From NCBI RefSeq assembly GCF_000317695.1, contig NC_020157.1, positions 113,683-177,682 of the forward strand: a DNA stretch of 64,000 nt, given 5' to 3'. Positions 37,598-47,470 of the stretch are shown here, piece after piece. The translations under genes were made by a program, and so were the position numbers. The notes under the pieces were generated by a model, which worked only from the letters and a program-made list of their open reading frames with translations, had not been told where the DNA came from and did not search any database. Within the stretch, counting starts at the first letter, position 1. Each line of letters begins with the position of its first letter. Source of the DNA: Anabaena cylindrica PCC 7122 (lineage in GTDB: Bacteria; Cyanobacteriota; Cyanobacteriia; Cyanobacteriales; Nostocaceae).

Positions 37598-38224
37598 ATG
37601 AAACCTGTTTTGAAGACCAAAAAATTAGTATTACCACAAGCACAGCGATACCTGCGGTGGGCGAAGCCATCGCTATTTATCTTGGGAATCAGTTTAATGA
37701 CTTTAGGTGCTAGTGAATTATCAGTATTAGCAGCACCAGCACCAATATTTAAGCCTGTAATTAATCAGATTAAACAACGCTTACCAAATAATTTAGTTTT
37801 CAGATTACCAAGTAGTTTACCTAAGTCTATAACTCAAGGAATTAGTAAAGATAATTTAAAAGTTGTTTTTAATGTGAACGATCAAAAGGCTGATATATCC
37901 TTACTGAATACAAGTAAATATTGCCAAAATATGAATACTGGAGATAGAATGTACGGTTTAAATTGCATACGAATTTACATTAAGGCTGTTTTGGTGTCCT
38001 CTAAGTATTACAAAAATTTTCAAGATGATTCTGGCTTAACTACCCCGTTAACTCTCAATAAAAACATCAAAGCCTTTTTATTTAAAGGAGATGGATGGAA
38101 CAACATAAGCTGGTTTCAAAACGGCATACTTTTTCAAGTATCCTCCGGTTCTTGTTCAGAGAATGAATTAATTAAAATTGCTAACTCAATGGTTAATGAA
38201 ACTCCAATTAAAAGAACTCGATAA
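37598..38224 (+). CDS. Exported protein of unknown function (208 aa)
   Basis: The N-terminus has a long positively charged region, then hydrophobic SLFILGISLMTLGASELSVL with likely cleavage at LAA-PAP. Within the leader, QRYLRWAKPSLF is encoded by a palindromic repeat (37646-37675), so the repeat has extended the signal peptide in frame. The mature part (DNLKVVFNVNDQKADISLLN; CSENELIKIANSM) is not recognised. It follows the previous gene by 44 bp. Confidence 0.65.
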   Translation: MKPVLKTKKLVLPQAQRYLRWAKPSLFILGISLMTLGASELSVLAAPAPIFKPVINQIKQRLPNNLVFRLPSSLPKSITQGISKDNLKVVFNVNDQKADISLLNTSKYCQNMNTGDRMYGLNCIRIYIKAVLVSSKYYKNFQDDSGLTTPLTLNKNIKAFLFKGDGWNNISWFQNGILFQVSSGSCSENELIKIANSMVNETPIKRTR

Positions 38225-38252
38225 ATAGTTACATTCATAGGTCATAATTATC

Positions 38253-38290
38253 CATGCGATAGCTTCGCTCGCCGTAGGCATCGCTATTTC
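38253..38290. repeat. Small dispersed palindromic repeat
   Basis: GCGATAGCTTCGCTCGCCGT followed by AGGCATCGC, between two exported-protein genes. The same family is at 6911 and 37646. Confidence 0.6.
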
Positions 38291-38318
38291 CAAAACCACA
38301 AAATTCTTAAAAGAAACC

Positions 38319-39143
38319 ATGAAAAACATCTTAGTAAGGACTACGACATTAGCAGTGATTACAGTATTATCATTGCAAACCTTCAATATCAAAACATTAG
38401 CACAAGAGGTCAAAAAAGATAGTATAGTTCCCTCCCAGAAAGATGTTATTGCCCTCATGCAAAATATTTGTGGTGCTGGGAATATTACACGAGAACAGGG
38501 AAAAATAGTTTGCAAAAAATGCCCGTCATTTACTGGTTATAGTGGTGACAGTGGCGGTAGTTTAACATCTGTAGTTTATGGCAGTTTTACCAAAGCTGGT
38601 ATTCGTGAAGCATTGGTAGACTTGGGAGATTGTGAACCCCGTGTAGGTAATTGGGGAGGTTCTGTTTTATTGCGGCGTACTAATAAGGGCTGGTCTAGGA
38701 TCCTATATGAACAAGGATTGCGTTCTCATAGTTGTTTAAAAATCTCTAATAAAACAGGTCGTGATTCCCTAGTTTGTGAAGGTTCATATACGGGACAAGG
38801 TTATTTCATTACATCGCTGGATCACTTAGAAATTGGTACAACTAAAATCAAAAATATCAATCTATTAAAGGTTGAGTCTAATACAGCTACTTGTCGTCCA
38901 CCTTTTTATGATGTAGGAATCAAAGATTTTACACTACGAGACACTAACCAAGATAAACGTTTTGACCTGGTTATAAAAGTCACAGAAGCCAGAGAACCAA
39001 AAGGTGTTACCAGAAGTGGCGATGACCAGTGTGAACCACGACTATCTGAGTCTAAATTACATGAACTGACATTTTTGTACAATGGTCAATCTTTCCGGGC
39101 TACTCCTGCTACTGCTAAGTTAATCAAACAATTAGAACCATAG
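38319..39143 (+). CDS. Exported protein of unknown function (274 aa)
   Basis: Signal peptide MKNILVRTTTLAVITVLSLQ with cleavage near TLA-QEV. The mature part contains paired Cys (CGAGN, CKKC), a GDSGGSLTSVVYGSF stretch that only superficially resembles a serine protease loop, and FYDVGIKDFTLRDTNQDKRF followed by DLVIKV, reminiscent of FG-GAP/VCBS-like calcium-binding turns. Function unknown. The leader resembles that of the 187-aa protein, so the genes may be related or share export. Confidence 0.7.
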   Translation: MKNILVRTTTLAVITVLSLQTFNIKTLAQEVKKDSIVPSQKDVIALMQNICGAGNITREQGKIVCKKCPSFTGYSGDSGGSLTSVVYGSFTKAGIREALVDLGDCEPRVGNWGGSVLLRRTNKGWSRILYEQGLRSHSCLKISNKTGRDSLVCEGSYTGQGYFITSLDHLEIGTTKIKNINLLKVESNTATCRPPFYDVGIKDFTLRDTNQDKRFDLVIKVTEAREPKGVTRSGDDQCEPRLSESKLHELTFLYNGQSFRATPATAKLIKQLEP

Positions 39144-39240
39144 TTGCAGATAGTATTTAAAATTAGCGATCGCTCATTAAATGACAATAACAGTAGTCTA
39201 CACTGACAAATTTATCATCAACACAGGACTATAAATAGTC

Positions 39241-39693
39241 ATGAAGACGGAAAGATTATTGACCGCATTAACTCTAAGTTTAAGTTTGGGTTTTTCAATT
39301 CCTAGTTATGCCCAAGAAACATACATTGACAACAAATGTAAACAAAATCCATCATTAAATGAAGATGATATGTTTGCTGTTTTCTATAAATCAGAGTTCA
39401 AATCTAAACGACAAAATTACTGGTTTTATTCAGGTAGATATATAGATGGTTCAGTGATTTTCTGTGTTTCCCAACCAGGATTTCAAAAACCACGACCTTT
39501 AAATGAGTTAAAACTCATACAGTTTAATTTCATTGACAAAGTTACCAAAGACCCACGCAATAAAACAGCATTTATTGTAGTTACTCGTGAAGGTAATGGT
39601 TCTGGTGTACCCATGAACGAATATCGGCTAAATTTTGCCAATGCTAATAAACCTACACTAACTAAATTACGAACCTGGAAATCTCAGGATTAG
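39241..39693 (+). CDS. Exported protein of unknown function (150 aa)
   Basis: Signal peptide MKTERLLTALTLSLSLGFSI, cleavage near SYA-QET. The mature ~125 residues are beta-rich with YIDGSVIFCVSQPGFQKPRP and two Cys. Not recognised. Last of the exported cluster. Confidence 0.65.
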   Translation: MKTERLLTALTLSLSLGFSIPSYAQETYIDNKCKQNPSLNEDDMFAVFYKSEFKSKRQNYWFYSGRYIDGSVIFCVSQPGFQKPRPLNELKLIQFNFIDKVTKDPRNKTAFIVVTREGNGSGVPMNEYRLNFANANKPTLTKLRTWKSQD

Positions 39694-40138
39694 TTTGATT
39701 TTAATTTAGCGATCGCCTACGGCACTGGCGATAGCGTAGCGTTAGCCATAGCCAATCGCCTCCGGCAGTGCGCTCCGCACAATTAATTTCCTCCAGCGGA
39801 CGTTCCTCGCCATCGTATCCTACACCCGGGAGGGTTAACAGCTTTGTTCGCGTAGCATGGCGTAGCCACTTAATAACTACTGATAGCTGAATACTTATAT
39901 TGCTTTTGTTTTGAAAATTAATTTTTATTAATGTTACTAAATATACTTTTAGGCATTGATTTCCATGAAATAATCTATACCTAAATCAAACTCATTTGTT
40001 AAAAGTCACACAAATCTAGAAAAAAATCAAAGTTTTAACCATATTCTGTCATCTTACCAACTGAGGTTTTGTACTATTTGTTTCTCATCAAACTGTCCCT
40101 GCATTTACGCTAATTAGGAAAAATAAAGAGGTGCAAAA
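39694..40138. repeat. 445-bp intergenic region with clustered palindromic repeats
   Basis: From 39704 to about 39872 there is a dense patch of GC-rich units (GCGATCGCCTACGGCACTGG, GCGTAGCGTTAGCC, TTCGCGTAGCATGGCGTAGC). The rest is AT-rich. No gene supported. Confidence 0.6.
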
Positions 40139-40639
40139 ATGACTGGCAGTAAAAGAATTGAAATTCGCAAATTAGATTCAATGACTGTAGGCATGGTTTC
40201 GTTTTACTCTTTAGCTAGTAGTAATCAAACTACGTTAGTTCATGTTTCTGGTAACTTTATAGATGATATGTTTGTGCATAGACATCAAACAGATCAATTA
40301 TTAGTGGTGAAGGGACAAATTGTAATAACTACTCTGCACAACCGTGAATATCAATATACATTTTTAAGTGAAAATCTATCTCTTGCAGTTTTTACTATAA
40401 TTTTTGTTGCTGTTCCTAAATTCCAATCATTCAGCAATAATCTTACTTCTCTATTAAGAGAAATGCGTAATGTTGTTAAACGTCCTAAAAGTTCGAGGTT
40501 AAGCATAAGGTCGCCAAAACCAGAACCCCAATCTAATCCAGCACCAATGTTACCACCTACTTTATCTTCGGCTTCAACTGCTTTTCGTAACCATTGTTCA
40601 TCAGACAATAAATCCATCGGATTCACCACCTTTTCTTGA
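40139..40639 (+). pseudogene. Truncated cupin-like gene running into antisense of a minus-strand gene
   Basis: The first ~75 residues (NFIDDMFVHRHQTDQLLVVK, GQIVITTLHNREYQYTF) look like a cupin barrel start. After about residue 77 the frame is the antisense of the 92-aa minus-strand gene and has low-complexity composition (SPKPEPQSNPAPMLPP), so the open frame is probably accidental there. The cupin appears cut near 40370-40390. RBS AAAGAGG precedes the start. Confidence 0.45.
40351..40629 (-). CDS. Hypothetical small protein (92 aa)
   Basis: Not recognised. MVNPMDLLSDEQWLRKAVEA, then a Gly-rich VGGNIGAGLDWGSGFGDLML and a basic C-terminus. The start at 40629 or Met-5 (40617) lies 28 bp after the upstream gene, so it is the last gene of a four-gene minus-strand set. 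Its 3' end overlaps the truncated cupin, so its C-terminus may be altered. Confidence 0.5.
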   Translation of the reverse strand: MVNPMDLLSDEQWLRKAVEAEDKVGGNIGAGLDWGSGFGDLMLNLELLGRLTTLRISLNREVRLLLNDWNLGTATKIIVKTARDRFSLKNVY

Positions 40640-40657
40640 TTAAATTGAATGATTATT

Positions 40658-41005
40658 TTATGCGGCTAGTAATTGTGACATTTGCAAAATACGGTTATTC
40701 CAATCACCTAGTTCTTGATTAATCTGATTTCTGACATCTGTATTATTCCAGGCTTCTGCACTAAACAACCAGCGTGTTAGAAACCTTCCTAAATTAGCTA
40801 AATCAAAGGCATAATCAAATTCTAAATCTGGGGCAATCCATTCAATAAAATACATTGTCTCTCTAATCAGATTTTTGACTGCTTCATTATTAGTAAAGTC
40901 TTGTGATAAAGACTGAATTTGTGTTAAATGAGCATTTAAATTATTTAACCTGATATAAACATCTTCTTTAATAAATTGTGCTTGTAACATAGATAGCTTA
41001 GTCAT
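40658..41005 (-). CDS. Hypothetical helical protein (115 aa)
   Basis: Predicted all-helical: RLNNLNAHLTQIQSLSQDFT, then NEAVKNLIRETMYFIEWIAP and RNQINQELGDWNNRILQMSQ. The ATG overlaps the DUF5674 stop by four bases, showing translational coupling. Family not recognised. Confidence 0.65.
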   Translation of the reverse strand: MTKLSMLQAQFIKEDVYIRLNNLNAHLTQIQSLSQDFTNNEAVKNLIRETMYFIEWIAPDLEFDYAFDLANLGRFLTRWLFSAEAWNNTDVRNQINQELGDWNNRILQMSQLLAA

Positions 41006-41328
41006 GTTAAAAACTCCATAATAATTGATGCAACTTGTTCTCTAATTTTAGCGTCTAAAATTTCCATTGAACGGTTTTGTCTGGGACGTAGATTCACCAT
41101 AGATTCATAGATTATTTTACGACTTTCAGGCATGAAACTAGCTGCCCATATATCTTGTTGTTGACTACCATCTTCTAATAGTGCTTGTTCACAATAAAAG
41201 TGCATTTCACCTCCACCAGCTAAAACACGACGTTCAAGGTCTACCGCTACTTTTATATAAAATTTTAACTCTTCTAACATTTGTTCGATTTGTTCTGGAG
41301 TTGCACGACTACGAATAATTTTTATCAA
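41002..41328 (-). CDS. DUF5674 family protein
   Basis: 108 residues with the family hallmarks as I know them: start MIKIIRSRATPEQIEQMLEE, VAVDLERRVLAGGGEMHFYC, LLEDGSQQQDIWAASFMP and VNLRPRQNRSMEI. Biochemical role is not established. It sits in a minus-strand operon facing away from the VPA1262-like gene and overlaps the following gene by four bases. Confidence 0.8.
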   Translation of the reverse strand: MIKIIRSRATPEQIEQMLEELKFYIKVAVDLERRVLAGGGEMHFYCEQALLEDGSQQQDIWAASFMPESRKIIYESMVNLRPRQNRSMEILDAKIREQVASIIMEFLT

Positions 41329-41374
41329 TCAATTTGACCCCTGGTTATTTTTTTCGGTAATTTATGTTCAATGG

Positions 41375-41752
41375 CTAATCCCACCAAGCATATAACTTTT
41401 GAGAATTTATCTCTAACTCATCACATCCCCAAACAAATTTAACAAATTCACCGACAAAATCTAAATCTTCTACACCGATGACTGTAATCGCATCAACAAC
41501 TAAATCGGGGTTATCTGTCTTAGTAAATGCTACTCCATCAAAATTTACTATTAATCCTTTTTCTTGGCAACGCTGTCCAAATTCGATAAATAAACCCACT
41601 GATGGAGCAGCGTTAAAACTTGCAGATGTTGTAGTATGACCATCTTTAACAATTTCTTCCAATGTTGCCAATGATAAACCCTGAAACTTGATTGCATTAG
41701 GAGTATATTCAGTAATTGTATTACCTAATATTTCTTCAATTCTTTGCACCAT
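41375..41752 (-). CDS. Hypothetical protein (125 aa), first gene of the small-protein operon
   Basis: Not recognised. Mixed alpha/beta: LSLATLEEIVKDGHTTTSAS, GLFIEFGQRCQEKGLIVNFD, VVDAITVIGVEDLDFVGEFV, ending in KLYAWWD. Starts 161 bp from the divergent 1135-aa gene, so the shared intergenic DNA (41753-41913) likely holds both promoters. Confidence 0.6.
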   Translation of the reverse strand: MVQRIEEILGNTITEYTPNAIKFQGLSLATLEEIVKDGHTTTSASFNAAPSVGLFIEFGQRCQEKGLIVNFDGVAFTKTDNPDLVVDAITVIGVEDLDFVGEFVKFVWGCDELEINSQKLYAWWD

Positions 41753-41913
41753 AAATTTCTGTCAAACTCCAATTCTATCAATGTACAATATTCCAGTGTT
41801 TTTCTCAATATTCCTGCATTAATGTAGCCTCTTTCTACGACCAATTGTGAATTATGAATACTGTAAATACAAGCAATGTTACAATGTTTTAAACATCATA
41901 GACCAAATGTTCA

Positions 41914-44900
41914 ATGTCCCAACTTCCTCCCAACAATGTGACCTTATCTCAATCCCTTGAGAAACTGAGTCAAGATTCTCGACTGAAGAGATTATTCAGC
42001 CCAAACGATGTTGATACCTGCGCCCTTTATCTATGGCTGCTCGAAATCAAAACGGGCAAGAAAAGCAGAGAATACCGTTTACTGTATGGGTGGGTAATTC
42101 CTCGTTCTTCAGGGAGGGCCAGCCAGTGGAGTTCGTTCAACTCCCTTCCTAAATGGCCAGTACCGCCCTACCAATTTCGCATTCATACACTAAATTTTTA
42201 TCACAACGGCAATGTAATCTTTAATCTAACTAAGCAATTATGTGAAGGCATGACTTTGGGTGAGGCGTGTGAACAAATTGGTATTCTTCAACCAGATGAG
42301 CAGTTTAAACAGTTCCGTTTAGCAATATCAGTACAGAAAATTTCTCAATCTTTTACAATTCGTCCAGTAATTTTTTTGGAAACATCATTCAGTTCTTTGC
42401 CTATCATTTATCAACTCAAACCTCCAACCAGTTCAATTGATGGTGTTTCTGCCTTTGTTGGTTCTTTATTCCGACTTGATAAACTAGACCTATTTTGCCA
42501 ATCTAACGGCGATAAATTGCCCAAGGTAGACGAACTAGCTACGAAGTGCCTAAGTCATCTTCAAGTGGAAACTGGACTAGACTTTTGTAATGCAGACAGT
42601 CAACGATTAGGCAACTTGGAATGGCTATGCTTTCCGGCTGCCAATCAAGAAGAACAATCACAAGTTAACATCAAAACTAATTCTACACATAATCAGGTAG
42701 AAGTGGAAATTTTGCCAAATATTCTGCCAACTGGGATGGATGTTTTGATTCGATGTCGTGCCAAAAATGGTGGAGTGATTGTTTTAGATGAATGTCAAGT
42801 AAATCAAATTTATGACCAAGCTATTACTTCAGTTTCATTTCAGGCACAAGAACAAATTAACTCAGTTATCGTCACGATATGGATTCAAAAACTCGACTCT
42901 ACCACCTGGGAAATATGGTATGAACACTCAACACTAACGCAGTGTCAGTTAAATCTGAATTTAGGTGTATCAAGTCCTCAAATTAACTTACCATCCAACT
43001 GGCTTAAAGAATTTGCAAAATCGAGAATCAAAGAGCGAGTTGACAAAGCTCAAAAATTTAATCAAGTGAATTATGAAGGGTTACAAATTGGTGGAGAAAA
43101 TGTTGACCCCTGGATATTAGCTTCTCAAAAAATTCGCTACTTTTCCCGCTTATTATTTCCATCACAGTCTGATGGATATTTCTTCAAAAAAGGATGGGTT
43201 GAAAATGAGCCTGAACCTGGTCGTTTGAGTTTCTTTGAATGGTTGCAGAAACTCAGTAATGATCCTACTGCCAGTAAAGTTTTAATCATTGATCCTTTTT
43301 TCGACACCCCCGGTATTGAGGAACTAATTGCACGGGTGAGCGCAGTACAAGCAGAATATGTTGTACTAACAAATACACAGGTTAAGTCACATGATGATTC
43401 ATCACCTACTGGAAATAACCAACCTCAAATAACAGGTAAAAATCAAGAACCCCAACGAGCAACTAGATTGAAGAATGCTTGTTATCAATTCCAAGTCTTG
43501 TTGAAAAACATAAAATTTAAATTGTTAGATGTACGAAGTAAAAAAGGGGGAGACAACCAGATATTCCATGATCGTTATATACTAATTTTTAATCAAAATT
43601 GTGATGTAAAAGTTGGCTATCATCTCTCCAATTCAATTCAAGGTGCAACGAAGTCTTATCCTCTTCTAATTACACCAATTCCAGAAGATGTAATACCATT
43701 GGTTAATGACTATATAGCAGACTTGCTAGAACCTGCGAATGACAAGCCAACAGAAGTCATTGAAATTTTCTCGTCTGTCCATCAAAGAACTATCTCTAGA
43801 GATAGCAACCGTCCTACTGGACTTGATAGTATTTCAAATGCTAACTTGTTTTTTGCAGCCCTTCTACAAGATGTTAACTTAGCCTTCCTTAATCAAACTG
43901 ACTTAGGCAATCATCTCCAAAATCATGGCTTATATGATATATCAACCTATGACTTCGACATCAGTGAAACTAACCTCAATCAAATTAAGACTTCCTTAAC
44001 AAAATTCACCCAGACTCTTTTAACTGCTGACACTGATTTTTTTGCCAAATTGTGGGTAGGATTGGGAGCATGGTTAGATCACAGTTCAAAGGCAGAAGAA
44101 TATTTAGCCATAATTAACAATATCGGTGGTGCAGCATTAGCAGCAAAATTGGAAACTTTTTTATCACAGGTTTCCAATCATTTAAATCTTCTTACCACTT
44201 CATACGAAGCATCTATACAAGAAGATGCGATACAACTGAGCCAATTCATTCAGCAAGACTTTGTAAATGCAATACAAGATGCTGATAGACTTCTCAAGTT
44301 TACAGACTGTAGAGGATGGCAGACTTGTCTACAAGATTTCGGCATTCGCTATGCTACACAAGCCTTGATTGCTCTAGAACCAGCCCAATTAGTGAGAGTT
44401 ATTACAGGTTTTTGGCAACTTCTGACAGATACATCATCTTTAGACAATTCTCAGTTTTGGAGCGTGATTTATAGTCTCTCATTTACCTTCCAAGAGATGC
44501 TTTTACAATTAATAATTATTAGATTTTTTCACAAAGAAGATAACGTACTCGTAGAACAACTTCTCAAAAGTGATGTGCCATCTCTACAAGCGATTGCAGC
44601 ATATAGCTTATCTCCTCTATGGAATACAGACGATAACGAGAAAGATTCAGATTTAAACAACTCTTTTAAATTACTCATTAACTTAACTGAAATTGAAAGA
44701 ATTTATACCCTGACTGAATGGATATACAATTTAAGAATTAGAGCAAATGTAATCCAAGGAGAAACTGAATTATTAAGAGAACTTCGTTTGGCAATTTTTG
44801 AAAAAATCCGGCAGTTTTTCCCCAACAATCTGTCGTTAGATGAACTAAAAATAATTCATCGTCGTTTAAGTGGCCCTTGTCAAGAAAATTGGGTAAAGTC

Positions 44901-45321
44901 TACAAATGAGGACTTACTCCAATCTTTAGTTGATGATGACAAGCTAAATATTGATGAAGTGACTGAACTTTGGCTATCAATATTAGAATCAATTCTACAC
45001 AATTGGCTTGACACATACTTACCAAATTCAATTAAAAACTCAATCAAACAGAATGAAGAACAATATCCTATTCCTACACCAAATTTTTATGAAAATTCAG
45101 AATTGATTGAGGTTTGTGCTTGGGCAATTGCTCATGCAAGTTCGGATTGTCGAGAAAAATGGTTGAGAAAAATTGAGACACTTAATTCTATTGCTCAAAG
45201 AGTAATTTACAGGCCATATCTACGTTCTCAAAATTATGAGGCTTGGAATAAAGCTAATATTTGCTTGTCATGTTTGCAAAAGCTAACTCAAGTTTTATAT
45301 CAATTTCACAAAATAGAGTAA
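41914..45321 (+). CDS. VPA1262-type large protein with PLD-like segment
   Basis: 1135 residues. The N-terminal ~130 residues (RLLYGWVIPRSSGRASQWSS, WPVPPYQFRIHTLNFYHNGN, NLTKQLCEGMTLGEACEQIG) resemble the VPA1262 family N-terminal domain. The middle has KVLIIDPFFDTPGIEELI (about 453-470) and IFHDRYILIF (about 550), an arrangement like phospholipase-D-type nucleases but with H-D-R in place of a full HKD motif. The C-terminal ~550 residues are helical. Functional data for this family are unknown to me; an anti-phage role is inference from its neighbours (AAA ATPase, nuclease). Confidence 0.7.
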   Translation: MSQLPPNNVTLSQSLEKLSQDSRLKRLFSPNDVDTCALYLWLLEIKTGKKSREYRLLYGWVIPRSSGRASQWSSFNSLPKWPVPPYQFRIHTLNFYHNGNVIFNLTKQLCEGMTLGEACEQIGILQPDEQFKQFRLAISVQKISQSFTIRPVIFLETSFSSLPIIYQLKPPTSSIDGVSAFVGSLFRLDKLDLFCQSNGDKLPKVDELATKCLSHLQVETGLDFCNADSQRLGNLEWLCFPAANQEEQSQVNIKTNSTHNQVEVEILPNILPTGMDVLIRCRAKNGGVIVLDECQVNQIYDQAITSVSFQAQEQINSVIVTIWIQKLDSTTWEIWYEHSTLTQCQLNLNLGVSSPQINLPSNWLKEFAKSRIKERVDKAQKFNQVNYEGLQIGGENVDPWILASQKIRYFSRLLFPSQSDGYFFKKGWVENEPEPGRLSFFEWLQKLSNDPTASKVLIIDPFFDTPGIEELIARVSAVQAEYVVLTNTQVKSHDDSSPTGNNQPQITGKNQEPQRATRLKNACYQFQVLLKNIKFKLLDVRSKKGGDNQIFHDRYILIFNQNCDVKVGYHLSNSIQGATKSYPLLITPIPEDVIPLVNDYIADLLEPANDKPTEVIEIFSSVHQRTISRDSNRPTGLDSISNANLFFAALLQDVNLAFLNQTDLGNHLQNHGLYDISTYDFDISETNLNQIKTSLTKFTQTLLTADTDFFAKLWVGLGAWLDHSSKAEEYLAIINNIGGAALAAKLETFLSQVSNHLNLLTTSYEASIQEDAIQLSQFIQQDFVNAIQDADRLLKFTDCRGWQTCLQDFGIRYATQALIALEPAQLVRVITGFWQLLTDTSSLDNSQFWSVIYSLSFTFQEMLLQLIIIRFFHKEDNVLVEQLLKSDVPSLQAIAAYSLSPLWNTDDNEKDSDLNNSFKLLINLTEIERIYTLTEWIYNLRIRANVIQGETELLRELRLAIFEKIRQFFPNNLSLDELKIIHRRLSGPCQENWVKSTNEDLLQSLVDDDKLNIDEVTELWLSILESILHNWLDTYLPNSIKNSIKQNEEQYPIPTPNFYENSELIEVCAWAIAHASSDCREKWLRKIETLNSIAQRVIYRPYLRSQNYEAWNKANICLSCLQKLTQVLYQFHKIE

Positions 45322-45445
45322 CAGATAAAAATTGATGCTTATCGTGCTTCAAGGCTATTCCTCATGTTGATTTAATCTAGAGAATTGGTATGATCACAAC
45401 TTTGATTGAAGAAAAAGAAAATTTCGGTAAATATTTATTTACCAG

Positions 45446-47125
45446 TTAATCACTGCATTCACCAAATATATCTATATTACCAATTGCATACTCCGATGAA
45501 TCTACAGTAGAAGATGGTAAACCCTGAAGTTCAGCTTTATTCCTCATACTTTCCACCTTATCTGCTTCTCGAATAGCTAATGGATTGATTTGTTGACGTT
45601 CTGCTAACAGCGTCGCCACAGAAATTTCCAAGGGTGGTAATTTACCATTGCTAGGAACAGGTATATCTTCTGGAAACATTTGACAAAAAGTAGTAGCAGC
45701 CGCCCTCTCAACAATAGTTTGAATTTCCGCACCTACACAGCGATTAGTTTCTTTAAGTATTCGTCGCCATTCCTCTTGACTATAAGGATCAATACTACCA
45801 GAAACATCACTACTAAATCTATCATCAAATCTCGCACAGTGAAGTTTAAAAATACTGTGTCTTTCACCATAATTAGGCAAGTCAACTTTATAAATATAAT
45901 CAAATCTTCCTGCCCTAGTTAATTCTGGTGGTAGCCATTCTAACCGATTGACACTAGCAATTACAATTACATCACTGGTACGTTCTTGCATCCAAGTGAG
46001 TAACTGACCTGCTAACCTTCTAGCTATATCATCATCTCCAGCAAAACCTTTATCAAAATCATCAAAATACAAAACCAATTCATTGAGACGGTCTGCTAAT
46101 TTTAGTAGTTGTTTTAATTTTATTTCTGCTTCATTACCATAACTTCTCACATTACCCCAATCTACTAAAATCAACGGAATACCTAAAATTTGCGAGCATA
46201 CTTTAGCAGAATGAGATTTACCCGTACCTGGAGGACCTACCAGCATTATACCTTTAGGAACTCTGAGTTTGTAGACTTTGGCAAGAGGACTAAACAATCT
46301 TTTAAATTTTTTAAAAGCCTCCTGCATCAAATCTAGTCCTCCCAAGGGAACTTCAGGAGTCGGTATAAATTCAATACCATAAAGTTTATTGAGCAAATTT
46401 ATTTTATAATCTAGTAGTTCTTTAGCTATAGAATCTGCACTTTTTTCATCATGGAAATCAATTGATTTTAGTCCTTTGATTAAATCGGAAATGTATAACC
46501 CAATTCCACTACGGGCAATTTTATTTTTATCCATCTCGCTCAATGTTAGTGGTAAAATTCCATGCAGTTCTTCATTGAGAGTTACAGTAATTTCTGAGAT
46601 ATCAGGCAATTCTTGAGTAACCACAGGAATTTGAGCAGCAAGTTCTGGGTGTAAGTTAACTTGAGAACCTAAAAGAATAGCAGATTTGATTTTACCAGGG
46701 GCAGATGGAGAAAAAGAAAGATTGAGTAAATTCGATTTAACCCACTCAGATAGTATAAAAAATTGGTTTTCCTGGGGTACATTCGCACTAATCCAAGGGT
46801 AAAGATTTTCGATAATTAATATTCCTTCTCCCTGAAAATATTCCCAAAATTTCAAGATTCTAAATTGGTCTTTTAATTCTTTAACTGCTATAGGAGTATA
46901 GTCTCCAAAATCCTTAAAAATTAAATCTACATTATCAACGCATTCAACTTCTTTGATTATTTCCTGTCCCAAATTCCATAAGTAGCATTTAATTCCTAAC
47001 ACTGAACAAGATTTGCAAATGTAGCGAATCATTCTGTATCTTTCTTGGGTTGGCGATTCCAAAATAATTACAGGTTCTTTACGCTTGATTAATTGTGGCA
47101 ACTTGTTTAAAAAATCTGATGACAT
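45446..47125 (-). CDS. Ycf46-like AAA+ ATPase
   Basis: 559 residues. The N-terminal half resembles the degenerate domain of Ycf46 proteins (VIILESPTQERYRMIRYI near 19-36, then WNLGQ). The C-terminal AAA+ module has Walker A GPPGTGKS (297-304), Walker B VLYFDDFDK (351-359) where the usual catalytic Glu is Asp, sensor SVNRLEWLP and arginine finger RAGRFD (404-409). The final 100 residues form the lid and an acidic tail. Convergent with the VPA1262-type gene and divergent from the nuclease gene. Confidence 0.85.
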   Translation of the reverse strand: MSSDFLNKLPQLIKRKEPVIILESPTQERYRMIRYICKSCSVLGIKCYLWNLGQEIIKEVECVDNVDLIFKDFGDYTPIAVKELKDQFRILKFWEYFQGEGILIIENLYPWISANVPQENQFFILSEWVKSNLLNLSFSPSAPGKIKSAILLGSQVNLHPELAAQIPVVTQELPDISEITVTLNEELHGILPLTLSEMDKNKIARSGIGLYISDLIKGLKSIDFHDEKSADSIAKELLDYKINLLNKLYGIEFIPTPEVPLGGLDLMQEAFKKFKRLFSPLAKVYKLRVPKGIMLVGPPGTGKSHSAKVCSQILGIPLILVDWGNVRSYGNEAEIKLKQLLKLADRLNELVLYFDDFDKGFAGDDDIARRLAGQLLTWMQERTSDVIVIASVNRLEWLPPELTRAGRFDYIYKVDLPNYGERHSIFKLHCARFDDRFSSDVSGSIDPYSQEEWRRILKETNRCVGAEIQTIVERAAATTFCQMFPEDIPVPSNGKLPPLEISVATLLAERQQINPLAIREADKVESMRNKAELQGLPSSTVDSSEYAIGNIDIFGECSD

Positions 47126-47470
47126 CTTGTTTATTTATAAGATATGTATTTCGATGAATTTGGAGAATAAGTGCTTACGAAAAATTAATTACACATTTTG
47201 ATTGAAAACAAAAATGTGTGTATTCCTTATCTGTTCCCTATTCCCTCTCCTAACTATGAAATTTACTTTGCACAACTACTTATCTGTAAGTCATGAATTA
47301 TACTGTGAAAATTTTAAACAGTATTTAATTTTATAGCTAGTATAAAAATGTGGAATTTATTATATCAATTGATATATATTCGTGAATATTCAAAAATAGA
47401 TTAATTTATAGATTTCTGTATAAAAATGTAATTATAAGATAGATGTGTTATTATTTATCTTCAATAATTA
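47126..47470. other. Divergent AT-rich intergenic region
   Basis: 345 bp between the AAA+ gene (minus) and the nuclease-like gene (plus). Very AT-rich, with several TATA-like runs (for example TATAATT near 47430), no repeats of the GC-rich family. Probably holds both promoters; no -35/-10 pair is firm. Confidence 0.3.

Noticed and set aside
38186..38515. Minus-strand open frame overlapping the exported-protein genes
   Set aside because: Antisense of two signal-peptide genes with better support on the plus strand.
38520..38600. GDSGGS as a trypsin-like serine protease motif in the 274-aa exported protein
   Set aside because: No His/Asp triad residues in the expected context; probably coincidental.
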